A stretch of DNA of 64,000 nucleotides. Source: Halomarina halobia (GTDB lineage: Archaea > Halobacteriota > Halobacteria > Halobacteriales > Haloarculaceae). The position numbers were made by a program, and so were the translations under genes. The stretch is from contig NZ_CP119992.1 of assembly GCF_029338575.1 (NCBI RefSeq), positions 1,984,001 to 2,048,000 of the forward strand, given 5' to 3'. Below, piece after piece: positions 42,915 to 50,778 of this stretch (position 1 is the stretch's first letter; each line of letters opens with the position of its first letter). A model generated the notes under the pieces. It saw only the letters and a program-made list of their open reading frames with translations. It was not told the DNA's origin and did no database searches.

Positions 42915-43145
42915 GTGAGCGTCGCGCATTCGTCCGTTCGTCCCGTGACCGCGGGCACGGAGTGTGCGTACTGCGGCAGCGACCGCTCGCCCCACGATCC
43001 GGTGTTCGCGGAGGAAGCGACCGACGGACCCGACGACGAGCGCGAGTCGGTCGGCGAGTTCCGCAACTACGCCTGCCTGCACGAGTGGATCGAGGCCGCG
43101 GCGCTGGTCTACGGGACGGCCTGCGAGCGGTCGCCCGACGGGTGA
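42915..43145 (+). CDS. small Cys-containing hypothetical protein
   Basis: Protein of 76 aa from GTG at 42915 (12 bases after rnz). ECAYCGSDRSPHDPVFAEEA has a CxxC, and YACLHEWIEAAALVYG a Cys-x-His pattern, so a zinc site is possible. The rest is acidic. Haloarchaeal homologues are uncharacterised. Its place after rnz suggests co-transcription, but no functional link is evident. Confidence 0.7.
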   Translation: MSVAHSSVRPVTAGTECAYCGSDRSPHDPVFAEEATDGPDDERESVGEFRNYACLHEWIEAAALVYGTACERSPDG

Positions 43146-43187
43146 ACCGTCAGGAGGTTTTTATCGGTACGCGGTCTAGCACGGGCC

Positions 43188-45242
43188 GTGAGTACCCGCA
43201 CGAGTACGCTCGACACGGTCGTGTTCGGGGTCGACGTCCAGAGCGGGGACGTCCGCGGGGACGCCCCCTCCTACGCCGTCGTCGCCTTCGACGTTCGAAC
43301 CGCGCCCGGCGCGGTTCGAGCCAACCAGAACGCGGAGCGTTCCGGTGACGGCGAGCACGTCGACCGCGACGTCGTCTCCCTGCGAAAGCTCCGGCGACTC
43401 ATCGACCGCGAGCGGCCCGCGATAGTCGCGACGGACAACGTGTACGAGCTAGCGGCCGACAAGGACGCGCTCGTACACCTCCTCCGCGAGCTCCCCTCGG
43501 AGACGAAGCTGGTGCAGGTGACCGGCGCGGAGCGACCCGAACCGCTCTCCCGGGTCGCCTCCCGTCACGGCGTCCCCTACGGCAAGAAACCGATGAAGGA
43601 GGCCGAGGCCGCCGCCCGTCTCGCCGCGGCCAACGTCGGTCACGAGGTGAGCGCGTTCACGAACACGACCACCGTGAAGGTCTCCCGCGGCCGCTCCACG
43701 GGCAAGGGCGGCTGGTCGGAGGACCGCTTCACCCGGCGCATCCACGGCAACGTCCAGGGGAAGGCCCGCGAGGTCGAGGACGCCCTCCGCGGGGCCGGCC
43801 TCGACTACGACGTCGAGCGGACCGAGAAGTACGGCGGCCTCGCCAACGCCGTCTTCACCGTCGAGGCCCGCCCGGGGGACATCCCCGTCTCGCGGCTCCG
43901 CCGGGGCGACGTGCGCGTCGAGATCGAGCGCGAGCGGCGCGACGGCATCGAGTTTCGGCCGCTGGCCAAGCGCCGCGACCGCGTCATCGTCGGGATCGAT
44001 CCCGGGACGACCACCGCCGTCGCCGTCGTCGGCCTCGGCGGGGAGGTGCTCGACGTGCTCTCGACCCGGACGGCCGACACCGCCGAGGTGATCGAGTGGA
44101 TCGTCGAGCGCGGCCGGCCGATCGTCGTGGCCGCGGACGTGACGCCGATGCCGGAGACGGTCGAGAAGATCCGCCGGAGCTTCGACGCCGCCGCCTGGAC
44201 GCCCGAGCGCGACCTCCTGATCGACTCGAAGCAGCACCGCACCCGCGAGATCGGGTACGACAACGACCACGAGCGCGACGCGACGGCCGCCGCGCTCTTC
44301 GCGTTCGACCACCACGAGGACCAGTTCGAGCGCATCGCGCGGAAGGTGCCCGCGACCGTGGACCGCGGCGAGGTGATCGCTCGGGTCGTCTCCGGCGGGG
44401 AGTCCGTCGAGGCCGTCGTCGACGACCTCACCGAGGACGAGACGACCGAAGAGGAGGAACCCGAGCACGCGCCGCGCGAACTCACGCCCGAGGAGAAGCG
44501 CATCAAGCACCTCGAATCGCGCATCGATCGCCTCGAATCGCACGTGGAGGACCTCCGCGAGACCGTCTCGACGAAGGACGACCGCATCGCCGAGTACGAG
44601 CGCGAACTGAGCGAGACCCGCCGCGAGGAGCGCCGCGAGGCGCGCGAGCGTCGGCTCGTCGCCCGACTCGAACGCGAGAACGATCGTCTCGAGCGCGAAC
44701 TCGCAGAGCAGCGCGAGGAGACCGAGAGCCTGGAGGACAAGCTCGAACGCCTGAAGACGCTCTGGAAGCTCGATCACTCGAACTTCGCCGACGTGGCCGA
44801 GGGCCGGCGCGACCTCGTCCCCGTGAAGGTGATCGAGCAGTTCACCAAGGGAGCCATCGAGGCCGCGGACGGGAGTTTCGGCCTCGCGGCTGGCGACGTC
44901 GTCTTCCTCCGCGACGCCAGCGGCGCGGGCCGTTCCACCGCGAAGCGACTGGCGGCGACGGACCCGCGGGTCGTCCTCCGGCAAGGTGGCCTCTCGGACG
45001 CGGCCGACGAGGTGCTGTTCGAACACGGGATCCCCGTCGGTCCCGCGAACGACGTGTCGATCCAGGAGATCGACGAACTCGCGATCGCCCCCGAGTCCGA
45101 GGTCGAGGCGGTCGTCGCGGACTGGGAGGAGCGCGCCGAGGAGCGCCGTCGCCAGCAGAAGGGCGCGATGGTCGACCGCCTCATCAGCGAGCACCGCGCG
45201 GGCTACGACGAGGCGGGACGCGCCGACGGGACCGGCGGGTAG
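43188..45242 (+). CDS. DUF460 family protein (RNase H-like fold, coiled coil)
   Basis: Protein of 684 aa, COG2433-type. Residues about 8-260 and 260-400 are RNase H-like regions (VFGVDVQSGDVRGDAPSYAV; VIVGIDPGTTTAVAVVGLGG; VVAADVTPMPETVEKIRRSF; GYDNDHERDATAAALFAFDH). Acidic residues at the right places suggest a nuclease-like or nucleotide-binding fold. Residues about 430-545 are a long charged coiled coil (LTPEEKRIKHLESRIDRLES; RRLVARLERENDRLERELAE). The C-terminal ~130 residues form a further domain (GLAAGDVVFLRDASGAGRST). It starts with GTG at 43188 after a TTTTTATC TATA-like element. Function is unknown; a role in RNA or DNA metabolism is plausible. Confidence 0.9.
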   Translation: MSTRTSTLDTVVFGVDVQSGDVRGDAPSYAVVAFDVRTAPGAVRANQNAERSGDGEHVDRDVVSLRKLRRLIDRERPAIVATDNVYELAADKDALVHLLRELPSETKLVQVTGAERPEPLSRVASRHGVPYGKKPMKEAEAAARLAAANVGHEVSAFTNTTTVKVSRGRSTGKGGWSEDRFTRRIHGNVQGKAREVEDALRGAGLDYDVERTEKYGGLANAVFTVEARPGDIPVSRLRRGDVRVEIERERRDGIEFRPLAKRRDRVIVGIDPGTTTAVAVVGLGGEVLDVLSTRTADTAEVIEWIVERGRPIVVAADVTPMPETVEKIRRSFDAAAWTPERDLLIDSKQHRTREIGYDNDHERDATAAALFAFDHHEDQFERIARKVPATVDRGEVIARVVSGGESVEAVVDDLTEDETTEEEEPEHAPRELTPEEKRIKHLESRIDRLESHVEDLRETVSTKDDRIAEYERELSETRREERREARERRLVARLERENDRLERELAEQREETESLEDKLERLKTLWKLDHSNFADVAEGRRDLVPVKVIEQFTKGAIEAADGSFGLAAGDVVFLRDASGAGRSTAKRLAATDPRVVLRQGGLSDAADEVLFEHGIPVGPANDVSIQEIDELAIAPESEVEAVVADWEERAEERRRQQKGAMVDRLISEHRAGYDEAGRADGTGG

Positions 45243-45243
45243 C

Positions 45244-45432
45244 CTAGAACATCCCCTCCATCCCGAACGCCGAGAGCATCGTTCCGACGAGGCCCTTCGC
45301 GACGAGCAGGAGCCCGACCAGCACGAGCGCGACGCCGCCCGCGATCAGGAGGTTCTCGAGCGCGAGCACCGCGAGGCCGCCGACGAGCAGGAGCAACCCC
45401 GCGAAGCCGGTCCGACCGAGTTTACCGAACAT
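45244..45432 (-). CDS. small membrane protein, two helices
   Basis: Protein of 62 aa from the ATG at 45432. Its sequence (MFGKLGRTGFAGLLLLVGGL; LLIAGGVALVLVGLLLVAKG) shows two hydrophobic segments with a Gly-rich end (FGMEGMF). Convergent with the DUF460 gene by one base. Haloarchaeal conserved; function unknown. Confidence 0.75.
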   Translation of the reverse strand: MFGKLGRTGFAGLLLLVGGLAVLALENLLIAGGVALVLVGLLLVAKGLVGTMLSAFGMEGMF

Positions 45433-45498
45433 ACCGGTCCTGCCCGGCGGACGGGCAAAAGCGTGTAGGTGTCGCCGTCGCTCTACGAGGACGGGAGT

Positions 45499-45820
45499 GG
45501 CGGACAGGCGACGCCGCGGGGGTGTTCGCGGGGCGTGGCGTCGCGCAATCGCGAAGCGCCCCGCGACGGAAGTTACGTCACGGGGGGTTCTGGTCCCGTC
45601 TTCTGTCATAAAGGTACGGGCCGGGCGAGCGATCCGAACGACCCGAGCACCACCGATAGCACCAGCGCGGCACCCGCGAGCGAACACAGTGAGCGAGCGG
45701 ACGCGCCGAACCCCCGGAGGGGGGTGAGGCGCGGTTTTGATCCAGCTTTTGCCAGCGAGCCGCCAGCGACCGCGAAGCGTGTCGCTGGCGCGCGAGCGCA
45801 GCAAAAGGTGGTGGTTCTAG
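45499..45820 (+). repeat. dispersed ~325-bp intergenic repeat, copy 2
   Basis: Copy of the element at 11525-11850, in opposite orientation. It begins GGCGGACAGGCGACGCCGCG and ends GTGGTTCTAG; the last bases overlap the stop codon (45817-45819) of the convergent carS gene, just as copy 1 overlaps the stop of its convergent neighbour. The conserved stem arms CGCGGGGCG and CGCCCCGCG lie at 45527-45535 and 45557-45565. The loop between them differs from copy 1 but the arms do not. No ORF is convincing. Confidence 0.75.
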
Positions 45821-46356
45821 TACGGCTCGTCCTTCAGCCCCCACAGGTACGCGACGACGTTCGTCGCGACGTGCAGGAGCGGCGTGAGCAGGAGCACGAC
45901 GGCGATCGTCGGGCGTGTGAACGTGCGGTCGAACCAGCGCGGGGCGAGGAGTCGCGCGAGACCGAGCGCGCCCGCCACGAAGTCGAGTTGGTCGAGGCCG
46001 ACGGCCATCTGACCGCGGTCGAGGCCGGTGCGGCGCTTGTAGAACGAGCCGGCGATGTCGCCGAGCATGGCACCGAGGGCGAGCGCGACACCGGTGCGGA
46101 GCGAGAACCGCGGGAGCGACCAGCCGGTCCGTCCCTCGACCCGCCCGGCGACGCGGTTCAGCAGGAGCGAGAGGAGCGCGCCCGCGAGGGTGCCGACCGC
46201 CGTCCCCCGCCAGGTCTTGCCGTCGCCGAGGAGACGCTTCCCGTTCCACACCCGACCGCCGTCTATGGGGCGGCCGCCGCCGAAGAGGACGGCGGCGTTG
46301 TTCGGAACGTACGCGGGGAGCATCGCCCAGACGGCGCGAGCCACGGCCTCTAACAT
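45817..46356 (-). CDS. carS: CDP-2,3-bis-(O-geranylgeranyl)-sn-glycerol synthase
   Basis: Membrane enzyme of 179 aa that activates digeranylgeranylglyceryl phosphate with CTP to CDP-archaeol, a key step in archaeal polar lipids. The conserved LLGDGKTWRGTAVGTLAGAL, GDIAGSFYKRRTGLDRG, and GLDQLDFVAGA are typical of the DUF46/CarS family, with about five membrane segments. The stop overlaps the end of the dispersed repeat. Divergent from a small ORF across a 49-base region that contains TATAAAGGGG. Confidence 0.95.
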   Translation of the reverse strand: MLEAVARAVWAMLPAYVPNNAAVLFGGGRPIDGGRVWNGKRLLGDGKTWRGTAVGTLAGALLSLLLNRVAGRVEGRTGWSLPRFSLRTGVALALGAMLGDIAGSFYKRRTGLDRGQMAVGLDQLDFVAGALGLARLLAPRWFDRTFTRPTIAVVLLLTPLLHVATNVVAYLWGLKDEPY

Positions 46357-46405
46357 ACGCTTCGCTCATCGTAGCGCGAATATAAAGGGGGATGGAACGG
46401 ACGAG

Positions 46406-46612
46406 ATGGGATCGGGGGGAACGGAACCGGGCGGCGGGCCGCGACGCTACGTCGGCGACCGCTTCGTGCTCTCGACGAACTCGACCGCGCGCTCGCCGAC
46501 GACCGCGCGACGGTACCACCTCGAACTACCGCTGTCGACCGATCTCGATCCGCTGGCGAGTATCACGATGCACCCGAAGGACGGCGTCGAGACGATCGTC
46601 CGCGGGCGGTAG
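46406..46612 (+). CDS. small hypothetical protein
   Basis: Protein of 68 aa (MGSGGTEPGGGPRRYVGDRF, then VLSTNSTARSPTTARRYHLE, ending VETIVRGR). Codon use matches real genes in the window and the other frames do not give a better protein. AATATAAAGG (46379-46388) lies about 20-25 bases upstream. No domain recognised. It is followed by proline dehydrogenase, 49 bases on. Confidence 0.5.
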   Translation: MGSGGTEPGGGPRRYVGDRFVLSTNSTARSPTTARRYHLELPLSTDLDPLASITMHPKDGVETIVRGR

Positions 46613-46660
46613 CCGAGGAAAAGCGAGCCCTCAAGTGAGGACCGACAGAACCCACCAGCC

Positions 46661-47494
46661 ATGATCCCTCCGGTCGCCAGGCGGTTCGTCGCGGGCGAGA
46701 CTCCGGCCGAAGTGCTCGAACACGCGCGTCGGTTGCGAGAGCGGAACGTACGGAGCATCGTCAACCTGCTCGGGGAGCACTACCGCGACCCCGAACCGGC
46801 CGCCGAGGACGCGGCGACCTACCGGCAGCTCGTCGCCGACATCGCGGGGGCCGACATCGGCGCGTGCATCTCGGTGAAACCCTCCCAGATCGGCCTCGGC
46901 GTCGACGCGAGGACGTTCGAGGGGAACCTCGGGGGGATCGTCGCCGCCGCCGAGCGCGAGGGCGTGTTCGTCTGGATCGACATGGAGGACCACACGACGA
47001 CCGACGACACGATCGACGCCTTCGAGCGCTTCGTGACGGAGCACCCCGAGATGGGGATCTGCGTACAGGCGAACCTGAAGCGCACCCGCGACGACCTCGA
47101 ACGGCTGGTCGAGTTGCCCGGGAAGGTCCGGCTCGTGAAGGGGGCGTACGACGAGCCGAGGGAGATCTCGTTGAAGGGTCGCGCCGCGGTCAACGACGCC
47201 TACCGCGAGCACCTCGAATACCTCTTCCGGGAGTACGACGGGACGGTGGCCGTGGGGAGCCACGACCCCGCGATGATCGACCGGGCGATCGAACTGCACG
47301 GGGAGTACGGCACCGACTTCGAGATCCAGATGCTCATGGGCGTCCGGGAGGACGCGCAGGTCGAACTCGCCCGGGAGTACCCGGTCTACCAGTACGTCCC
47401 CTACGGCACCAAGTGGTTCTCGTACTTCTACCGGCGGGTGATGGAGCGCAAGGAGAACCTCGTGTTCGCGCTCCGGGCCGTCGCCGGCGTCTGA
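46661..47494 (+). CDS. proline dehydrogenase
   Basis: FAD-linked proline dehydrogenase of 277 aa, the short single-domain form. Key signatures: ISVKPSQIGLGVD, VWIDMEDHTTTDDT, GICVQANLKRTRDDLE, VRLVKGAYDEPREISLKG, and the C-terminal EIQMLMGVREDAQ and YQYVPYGTKWFSYFYRRVME (R-x-x-E for substrate). It oxidises proline to pyrroline-5-carboxylate. The P5C dehydrogenase partner is not in the window. A likely promoter is near AAGTGAGG; no strong TATA was seen. Confidence 0.95.
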   Translation: MIPPVARRFVAGETPAEVLEHARRLRERNVRSIVNLLGEHYRDPEPAAEDAATYRQLVADIAGADIGACISVKPSQIGLGVDARTFEGNLGGIVAAAEREGVFVWIDMEDHTTTDDTIDAFERFVTEHPEMGICVQANLKRTRDDLERLVELPGKVRLVKGAYDEPREISLKGRAAVNDAYREHLEYLFREYDGTVAVGSHDPAMIDRAIELHGEYGTDFEIQMLMGVREDAQVELAREYPVYQYVPYGTKWFSYFYRRVMERKENLVFALRAVAGV

Positions 47495-47495
47495 A

Positions 47496-48143
47496 TCAGT
47501 TGAGCGTCCGCCGTTCCGCGTCCTCCTCGTTGACGGCGATGGGGATGCCGCCGTCCTTGCTGTCGCCGAAGCCCGCGGAGAGAACGCGCGTGAGGGCGTC
47601 CTCGACGGTCTCGCCGGTTTCGGTGTACTGGCCGGGGTCGCACTCGACGACGAACCCGGTGGTGATGTTCGGGGAGGTCGGAATGAAGAGGAGTTCGTGG
47701 CCGTCGTCCGTCACCTTCCCGGTCTTGAACGCGGTCATGCGCAGCCCGTTCCACGTCTCGAGTTTGACCGGGCTCTGGAGGTCGTCGGGGCCGGAGACGG
47801 CGGTCTCGACCGCCATCTTCGAGGCGTTGTAGACCACCCGGAGCCCGGGAAGCTGGTTCATCGCCGAGTCGATGCTCCCCTCGACGACGTTGCCGAACGT
47901 CGTCCGCATCATGTACCCGATCGAGAAGGTGAGGAGGACGAAGACGAGCAGCAGGAGGCCGACTTCGAGGTAGGGGGCGGACCACTTGAGCCCCGTCGGA
48001 AGCGTGGCCGGTTCGATGTCGATGATCCCCAGGGCGGCGACCCGGTCGAACAGCCACTTGAGGATGTAGAGGGTGACGAGGACCGGGGCGAGTACGATGA
48101 CGCCGCTGGCGAAATCGCGCTTCCACGAACCGGAGAGGGCCAT
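47496..48143 (-). CDS. DUF502 family membrane protein
   Basis: Protein of 215 aa. Two membrane helices: FASGVIVLAPVLVTLYILKW and VGLLLLVFVLLTFSIGYMM. The conserved DUF502 body (LPGLRVVYNASKMAVETAVS; FIPTSPNITTGFVVECDPGQ; ETVEDALTRVLSAG) follows. It is a conserved protein found across archaea, bacteria and plants (COV-like), of unknown role. It ends 2 bases from the convergent proline dehydrogenase. Confidence 0.88.
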   Translation of the reverse strand: MALSGSWKRDFASGVIVLAPVLVTLYILKWLFDRVAALGIIDIEPATLPTGLKWSAPYLEVGLLLLVFVLLTFSIGYMMRTTFGNVVEGSIDSAMNQLPGLRVVYNASKMAVETAVSGPDDLQSPVKLETWNGLRMTAFKTGKVTDDGHELLFIPTSPNITTGFVVECDPGQYTETGETVEDALTRVLSAGFGDSKDGGIPIAVNEEDAERRTLN

Positions 48144-48199
48144 TGAGGGGACAAAAACGCCAGCCGATTATCAGTCTTCCTCCTCGCGTGAAGGACCGC

Positions 48200-48361
48200 T
48201 CACCGATACGCTTCGAGCGGGAGGGCCTCGGAGAGCGGGAGGGCGAGCCACGCCCCGTCGCGGCAGATGTCGGCGATAATGAGCCGCTGGTCGTCGATCG
48301 CGGTCATCACCTCGCACTCGTCGTCCGCGTCGGACGTCGCCGCCGTATTCGGCTTCATCAT
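48200..48361 (-). CDS. small haloarchaeal conserved protein
   Basis: Protein of 53 aa (MMKPNTAATSDADDECEVMT, then AIDDQRLIIADICRDGAWLA, ending PLEAYR). I recognise the EVMTAIDDxRLIIADI...AWLA pattern from small haloarchaeal proteins of unknown function. Two tandem ATGs at 48359-48361 and 48356-48358 are possible starts. The AT-rich stretch upstream (ATGTTTATTACGGG on the minus strand, near 48378-48391) is a plausible promoter. Confidence 0.75.
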   Translation of the reverse strand: MMKPNTAATSDADDECEVMTAIDDQRLIIADICRDGAWLALPLSEALPLEAYR

Positions 48362-48476
48362 GTGACAATAGCTAACATCCCGTAATAAACATGTCGAACT
48401 CAATCCGAACCGTCACGCGTTTCGAGCCGGTATTTGACCCGTAGAGCGCATCGCGTCGCCGAGTTCGAGCGGTATG

Positions 48477-48560
48477 TATACGGACTGCTGTAAGTCATGT
48501 ACGCAGCGACCGCCCGCTTTCGGGCGATCGAAGCGGTAAACAGTTACAGCAGTCCGTATA
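48477..48560. mobile_element. MITE-like palindromic element
   Basis: Perfect 17-base terminal arms TATACGGACTGCTGTAA (48477-48493) and its reverse complement (48544-48560) flank 50 bases that hold a second inverted repeat (CGCCCG/CGGGCG, about 48511-48526). Total 84 bases with no ORF. The structure fits a miniature transposable element or a nested RNA hairpin. TGTA/GTATA duplications at the edges are too short to be sure of a target-site duplication. Confidence 0.6.
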
Positions 48561-48755
48561 GGGACGACGGCAATGTGTGAAGCGCAGATTTTACCTAACC
48601 GAATATATAGGGGACGGGAAGAGCTACGTGGAGGTCGTGTGGGCGCATGTCACACGAAGACGTGAAGGAAAACGGGCGGTTAGCGCGGCCGGGCAGACCG
48701 CTAACGACCGGACAACGGCAGACTTATCAATCATAATCAAATACGAGGATTTGGA
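48561..48755 (+). promoter_or_regulatory. AT-rich leader of the peptide ABC operon
   Basis: About 195 bases with TATA-like AATATATAGG (48601-48610) and TTATCAATCATAATCAAATA (48723-48742). Between them an inverted repeat GTTAGCG/CGCTAAC (48679-48685, 48699-48705) can fold as a 7-bp stem. The stretch can be read as a 60-codon ORF, but its composition is unlike a haloarchaeal protein, so I treat it as promoter or 5' leader. Confidence 0.45.
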
Positions 48756-50618
48756 ATGACAGACAATAACGGAGTATCACGGCGTCGGTTCCTTCGGGCG
48801 ACCGGTGGCGCGGCGGCCGCCGCTGCGCTCGCGGGTTGCATGGGCGGCGACGACGGCGACGGTAACGGCAGCGGCAACGGCGACCAGGAACCCCAGAAGG
48901 GCGGAACGTATCGGAAGATCAACTCGACGATCACGACGTTCGACCCCGTGGCGGCGGGGGACACGGCCTCTGGGCAGGTCGTCCAGCAGCTGTTCGATCC
49001 GCTGATGAACTACCCGAACGGCGAGACCGAGGTCGAGTCGCTCCTCGCCGCGGAGGTCGCGGAGAACGACGACGCCTCCCAGTACACGTTCACGATCAAG
49101 GACGCGCAGTTCCACAACGGCGATCCGGTCCGCGCGCAGGACTTCGTCTACTCCTTCGAGCGACTCGCCGCGTCGCCCCACTCCGAGCGGGCGTACTTCC
49201 TCCTCGACTCGCTCGGCGTGACCCACGAGACGGACGGCGACGGGAACTACAAGCCCGGTACCCTCGGCGTCGAGGCGGAGGACGAGAAGACGTTCGTCGT
49301 CAACCTCGAACGCCCGTTCCACGCGTCGCTGCAGATGCTCGCGTACAGCTCCTTCGCGGCGGTACCCGAGGGGATCGTCGGCGGGATCGACGAGGAGACG
49401 AACGGGGACGGCGACCCGAGCCAGCAGTACAAGCAGTTCGCCCAGCAGGAGCCGATCGGTTCCGGGCCGTTCGTGTTCGACGGCTGGGAGAAGGGGACGG
49501 CTGCCGACGCCAGCCGCTTCGAGGACTACCACGGCGAGGCGGCCTACGTCGATAAGGTCCACTGGCAGGTCATCGAGGACGACCAGGCGATCTACAACTA
49601 CGCCATGGGGAAGAACGTCGACACGTTCCCCATTCCCACGCCGAAGTACCAGCAGAGCAAGATCAAGGACGACGAGAAGGACGAGCAGGGGCGCACCGTC
49701 GGCAAGTACGGGCCGCTCGAGAACGGCGAGGAGGTCAACTACCTGAAGGTCCCCGAGGTTTCCACCTACTACTTCGCGTTCAACACCGCGAAGGTGCCCA
49801 AGCCCGTCCGCCAGGCGGTCGCCTACGTGACCGACCAGGAGCAGCTGGCGAACGAGGTCTACAAGGGCCGCGTCGAACCCGGCTACCACCTCACCCCACC
49901 GCTCGTCTTCCCCGGCGAGGGCGAGGGGTACGATAGCCACATCGAGGAGGCCTACCCCTACGGCAAGGAGTCGCAGGTCGACGAGGCGAAGCGGGTCATG
50001 GAGGAGGCCGGCTACGGCGAGAACAACCGTATCTCGGTCACCTTCACCCACTACGTCTCCGACACGTGGAAGCAGATCGCGCAGATCCTCCAGCAACAGC
50101 TCCGCGGCGCCTACATCGACCTCAAGATCGAGCAGGCGGAGTTCGCGACGCTGCTCGAACGCGGGGAGAAGGGCAACCTCCAGGCGTACACCCTCGGCTG
50201 GATCGCCGACTGGCCGGCACCCGACAACTTCCTGCAGCTCATCAACCCGTCGAACACCTACACCGGCCAGACGGGCGTGCTGACCTACACCAACTGGGGC
50301 CGCGAACAGGAGACCGAGGCGTCGAAGGCGGCCGCAGAGGCGTGGAAGACCATCAGCGGCAACCTCGAACCGACCGACGAGGCCCAGGAGAAGCGCAACG
50401 CGGCCTACAAGAAGATGGAGGAGGCCAACTGGGAGGACGTCGTGCTCGTGAACACCTTCCACGGTGCCACCGAGCGCTTCAGCTACGACTACCTCCACGC
50501 GCCCAAGTTCGGCGCGATGGGGCCATCGCGCCAGAAGTACAACCGGTTCTGGATCGAACAGGACGCGCAGCCCGATTCCACCGACGCACCGCCCAGCGGC
50601 AACAACAGCAGCCAGTAA
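48756..50618 (+). CDS. dppA: peptide-type ABC transporter substrate-binding protein
   Basis: Periplasmic-type binding protein (family 5) of 620 aa, first gene of a five-gene operon. SRRRFLRATGGAAAAAALAGC is a Tat signal with a lipobox, so it is a lipid-anchored Tat substrate. A Gly/Asn/Asp linker follows. The core starts KGGTYRKINSTITTFDPVAA. YTFTIKDAQFHNGDPVRAQD and EEAKRVMEEAGYGENN-like segments, LGWIADWPAPDNFLQLINPS and TPPLVFPGEGEGYDSH are family features. It would bind peptides or another nickel/oligo-type ligand. The substrate cannot be decided from sequence. Confidence 0.92.
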   Translation: MTDNNGVSRRRFLRATGGAAAAAALAGCMGGDDGDGNGSGNGDQEPQKGGTYRKINSTITTFDPVAAGDTASGQVVQQLFDPLMNYPNGETEVESLLAAEVAENDDASQYTFTIKDAQFHNGDPVRAQDFVYSFERLAASPHSERAYFLLDSLGVTHETDGDGNYKPGTLGVEAEDEKTFVVNLERPFHASLQMLAYSSFAAVPEGIVGGIDEETNGDGDPSQQYKQFAQQEPIGSGPFVFDGWEKGTAADASRFEDYHGEAAYVDKVHWQVIEDDQAIYNYAMGKNVDTFPIPTPKYQQSKIKDDEKDEQGRTVGKYGPLENGEEVNYLKVPEVSTYYFAFNTAKVPKPVRQAVAYVTDQEQLANEVYKGRVEPGYHLTPPLVFPGEGEGYDSHIEEAYPYGKESQVDEAKRVMEEAGYGENNRISVTFTHYVSDTWKQIAQILQQQLRGAYIDLKIEQAEFATLLERGEKGNLQAYTLGWIADWPAPDNFLQLINPSNTYTGQTGVLTYTNWGREQETEASKAAAEAWKTISGNLEPTDEAQEKRNAAYKKMEEANWEDVVLVNTFHGATERFSYDYLHAPKFGAMGPSRQKYNRFWIEQDAQPDSTDAPPSGNNSSQ

Positions 50619-50778
50619 CCGCCCGCCTCCCTTTTTGCCCCGAGGCAAGGGATGGAAAGACATAATTGCCGCAACACAAAACCCAGCGATACGCTACAAT
50701 GATTCACACCTGCAGCGACGGCGGTAGAGACCGCTCTATTCGCCGTTTGCGCCAGCGAGCCGACAGCGGTGGTGCACT

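Noticed and set aside
46392..46664. Arg-rich ORF overlapping the small gene before proline dehydrogenase
   Set aside because: The other frame (46406-46612) has normal codon use; this one is its shadow.
48577..48759. 60-codon ORF in front of dppA
   Set aside because: Basic and Ser/Thr-rich composition and low GC at third positions are unlike genes here; it is more likely the operon's leader.
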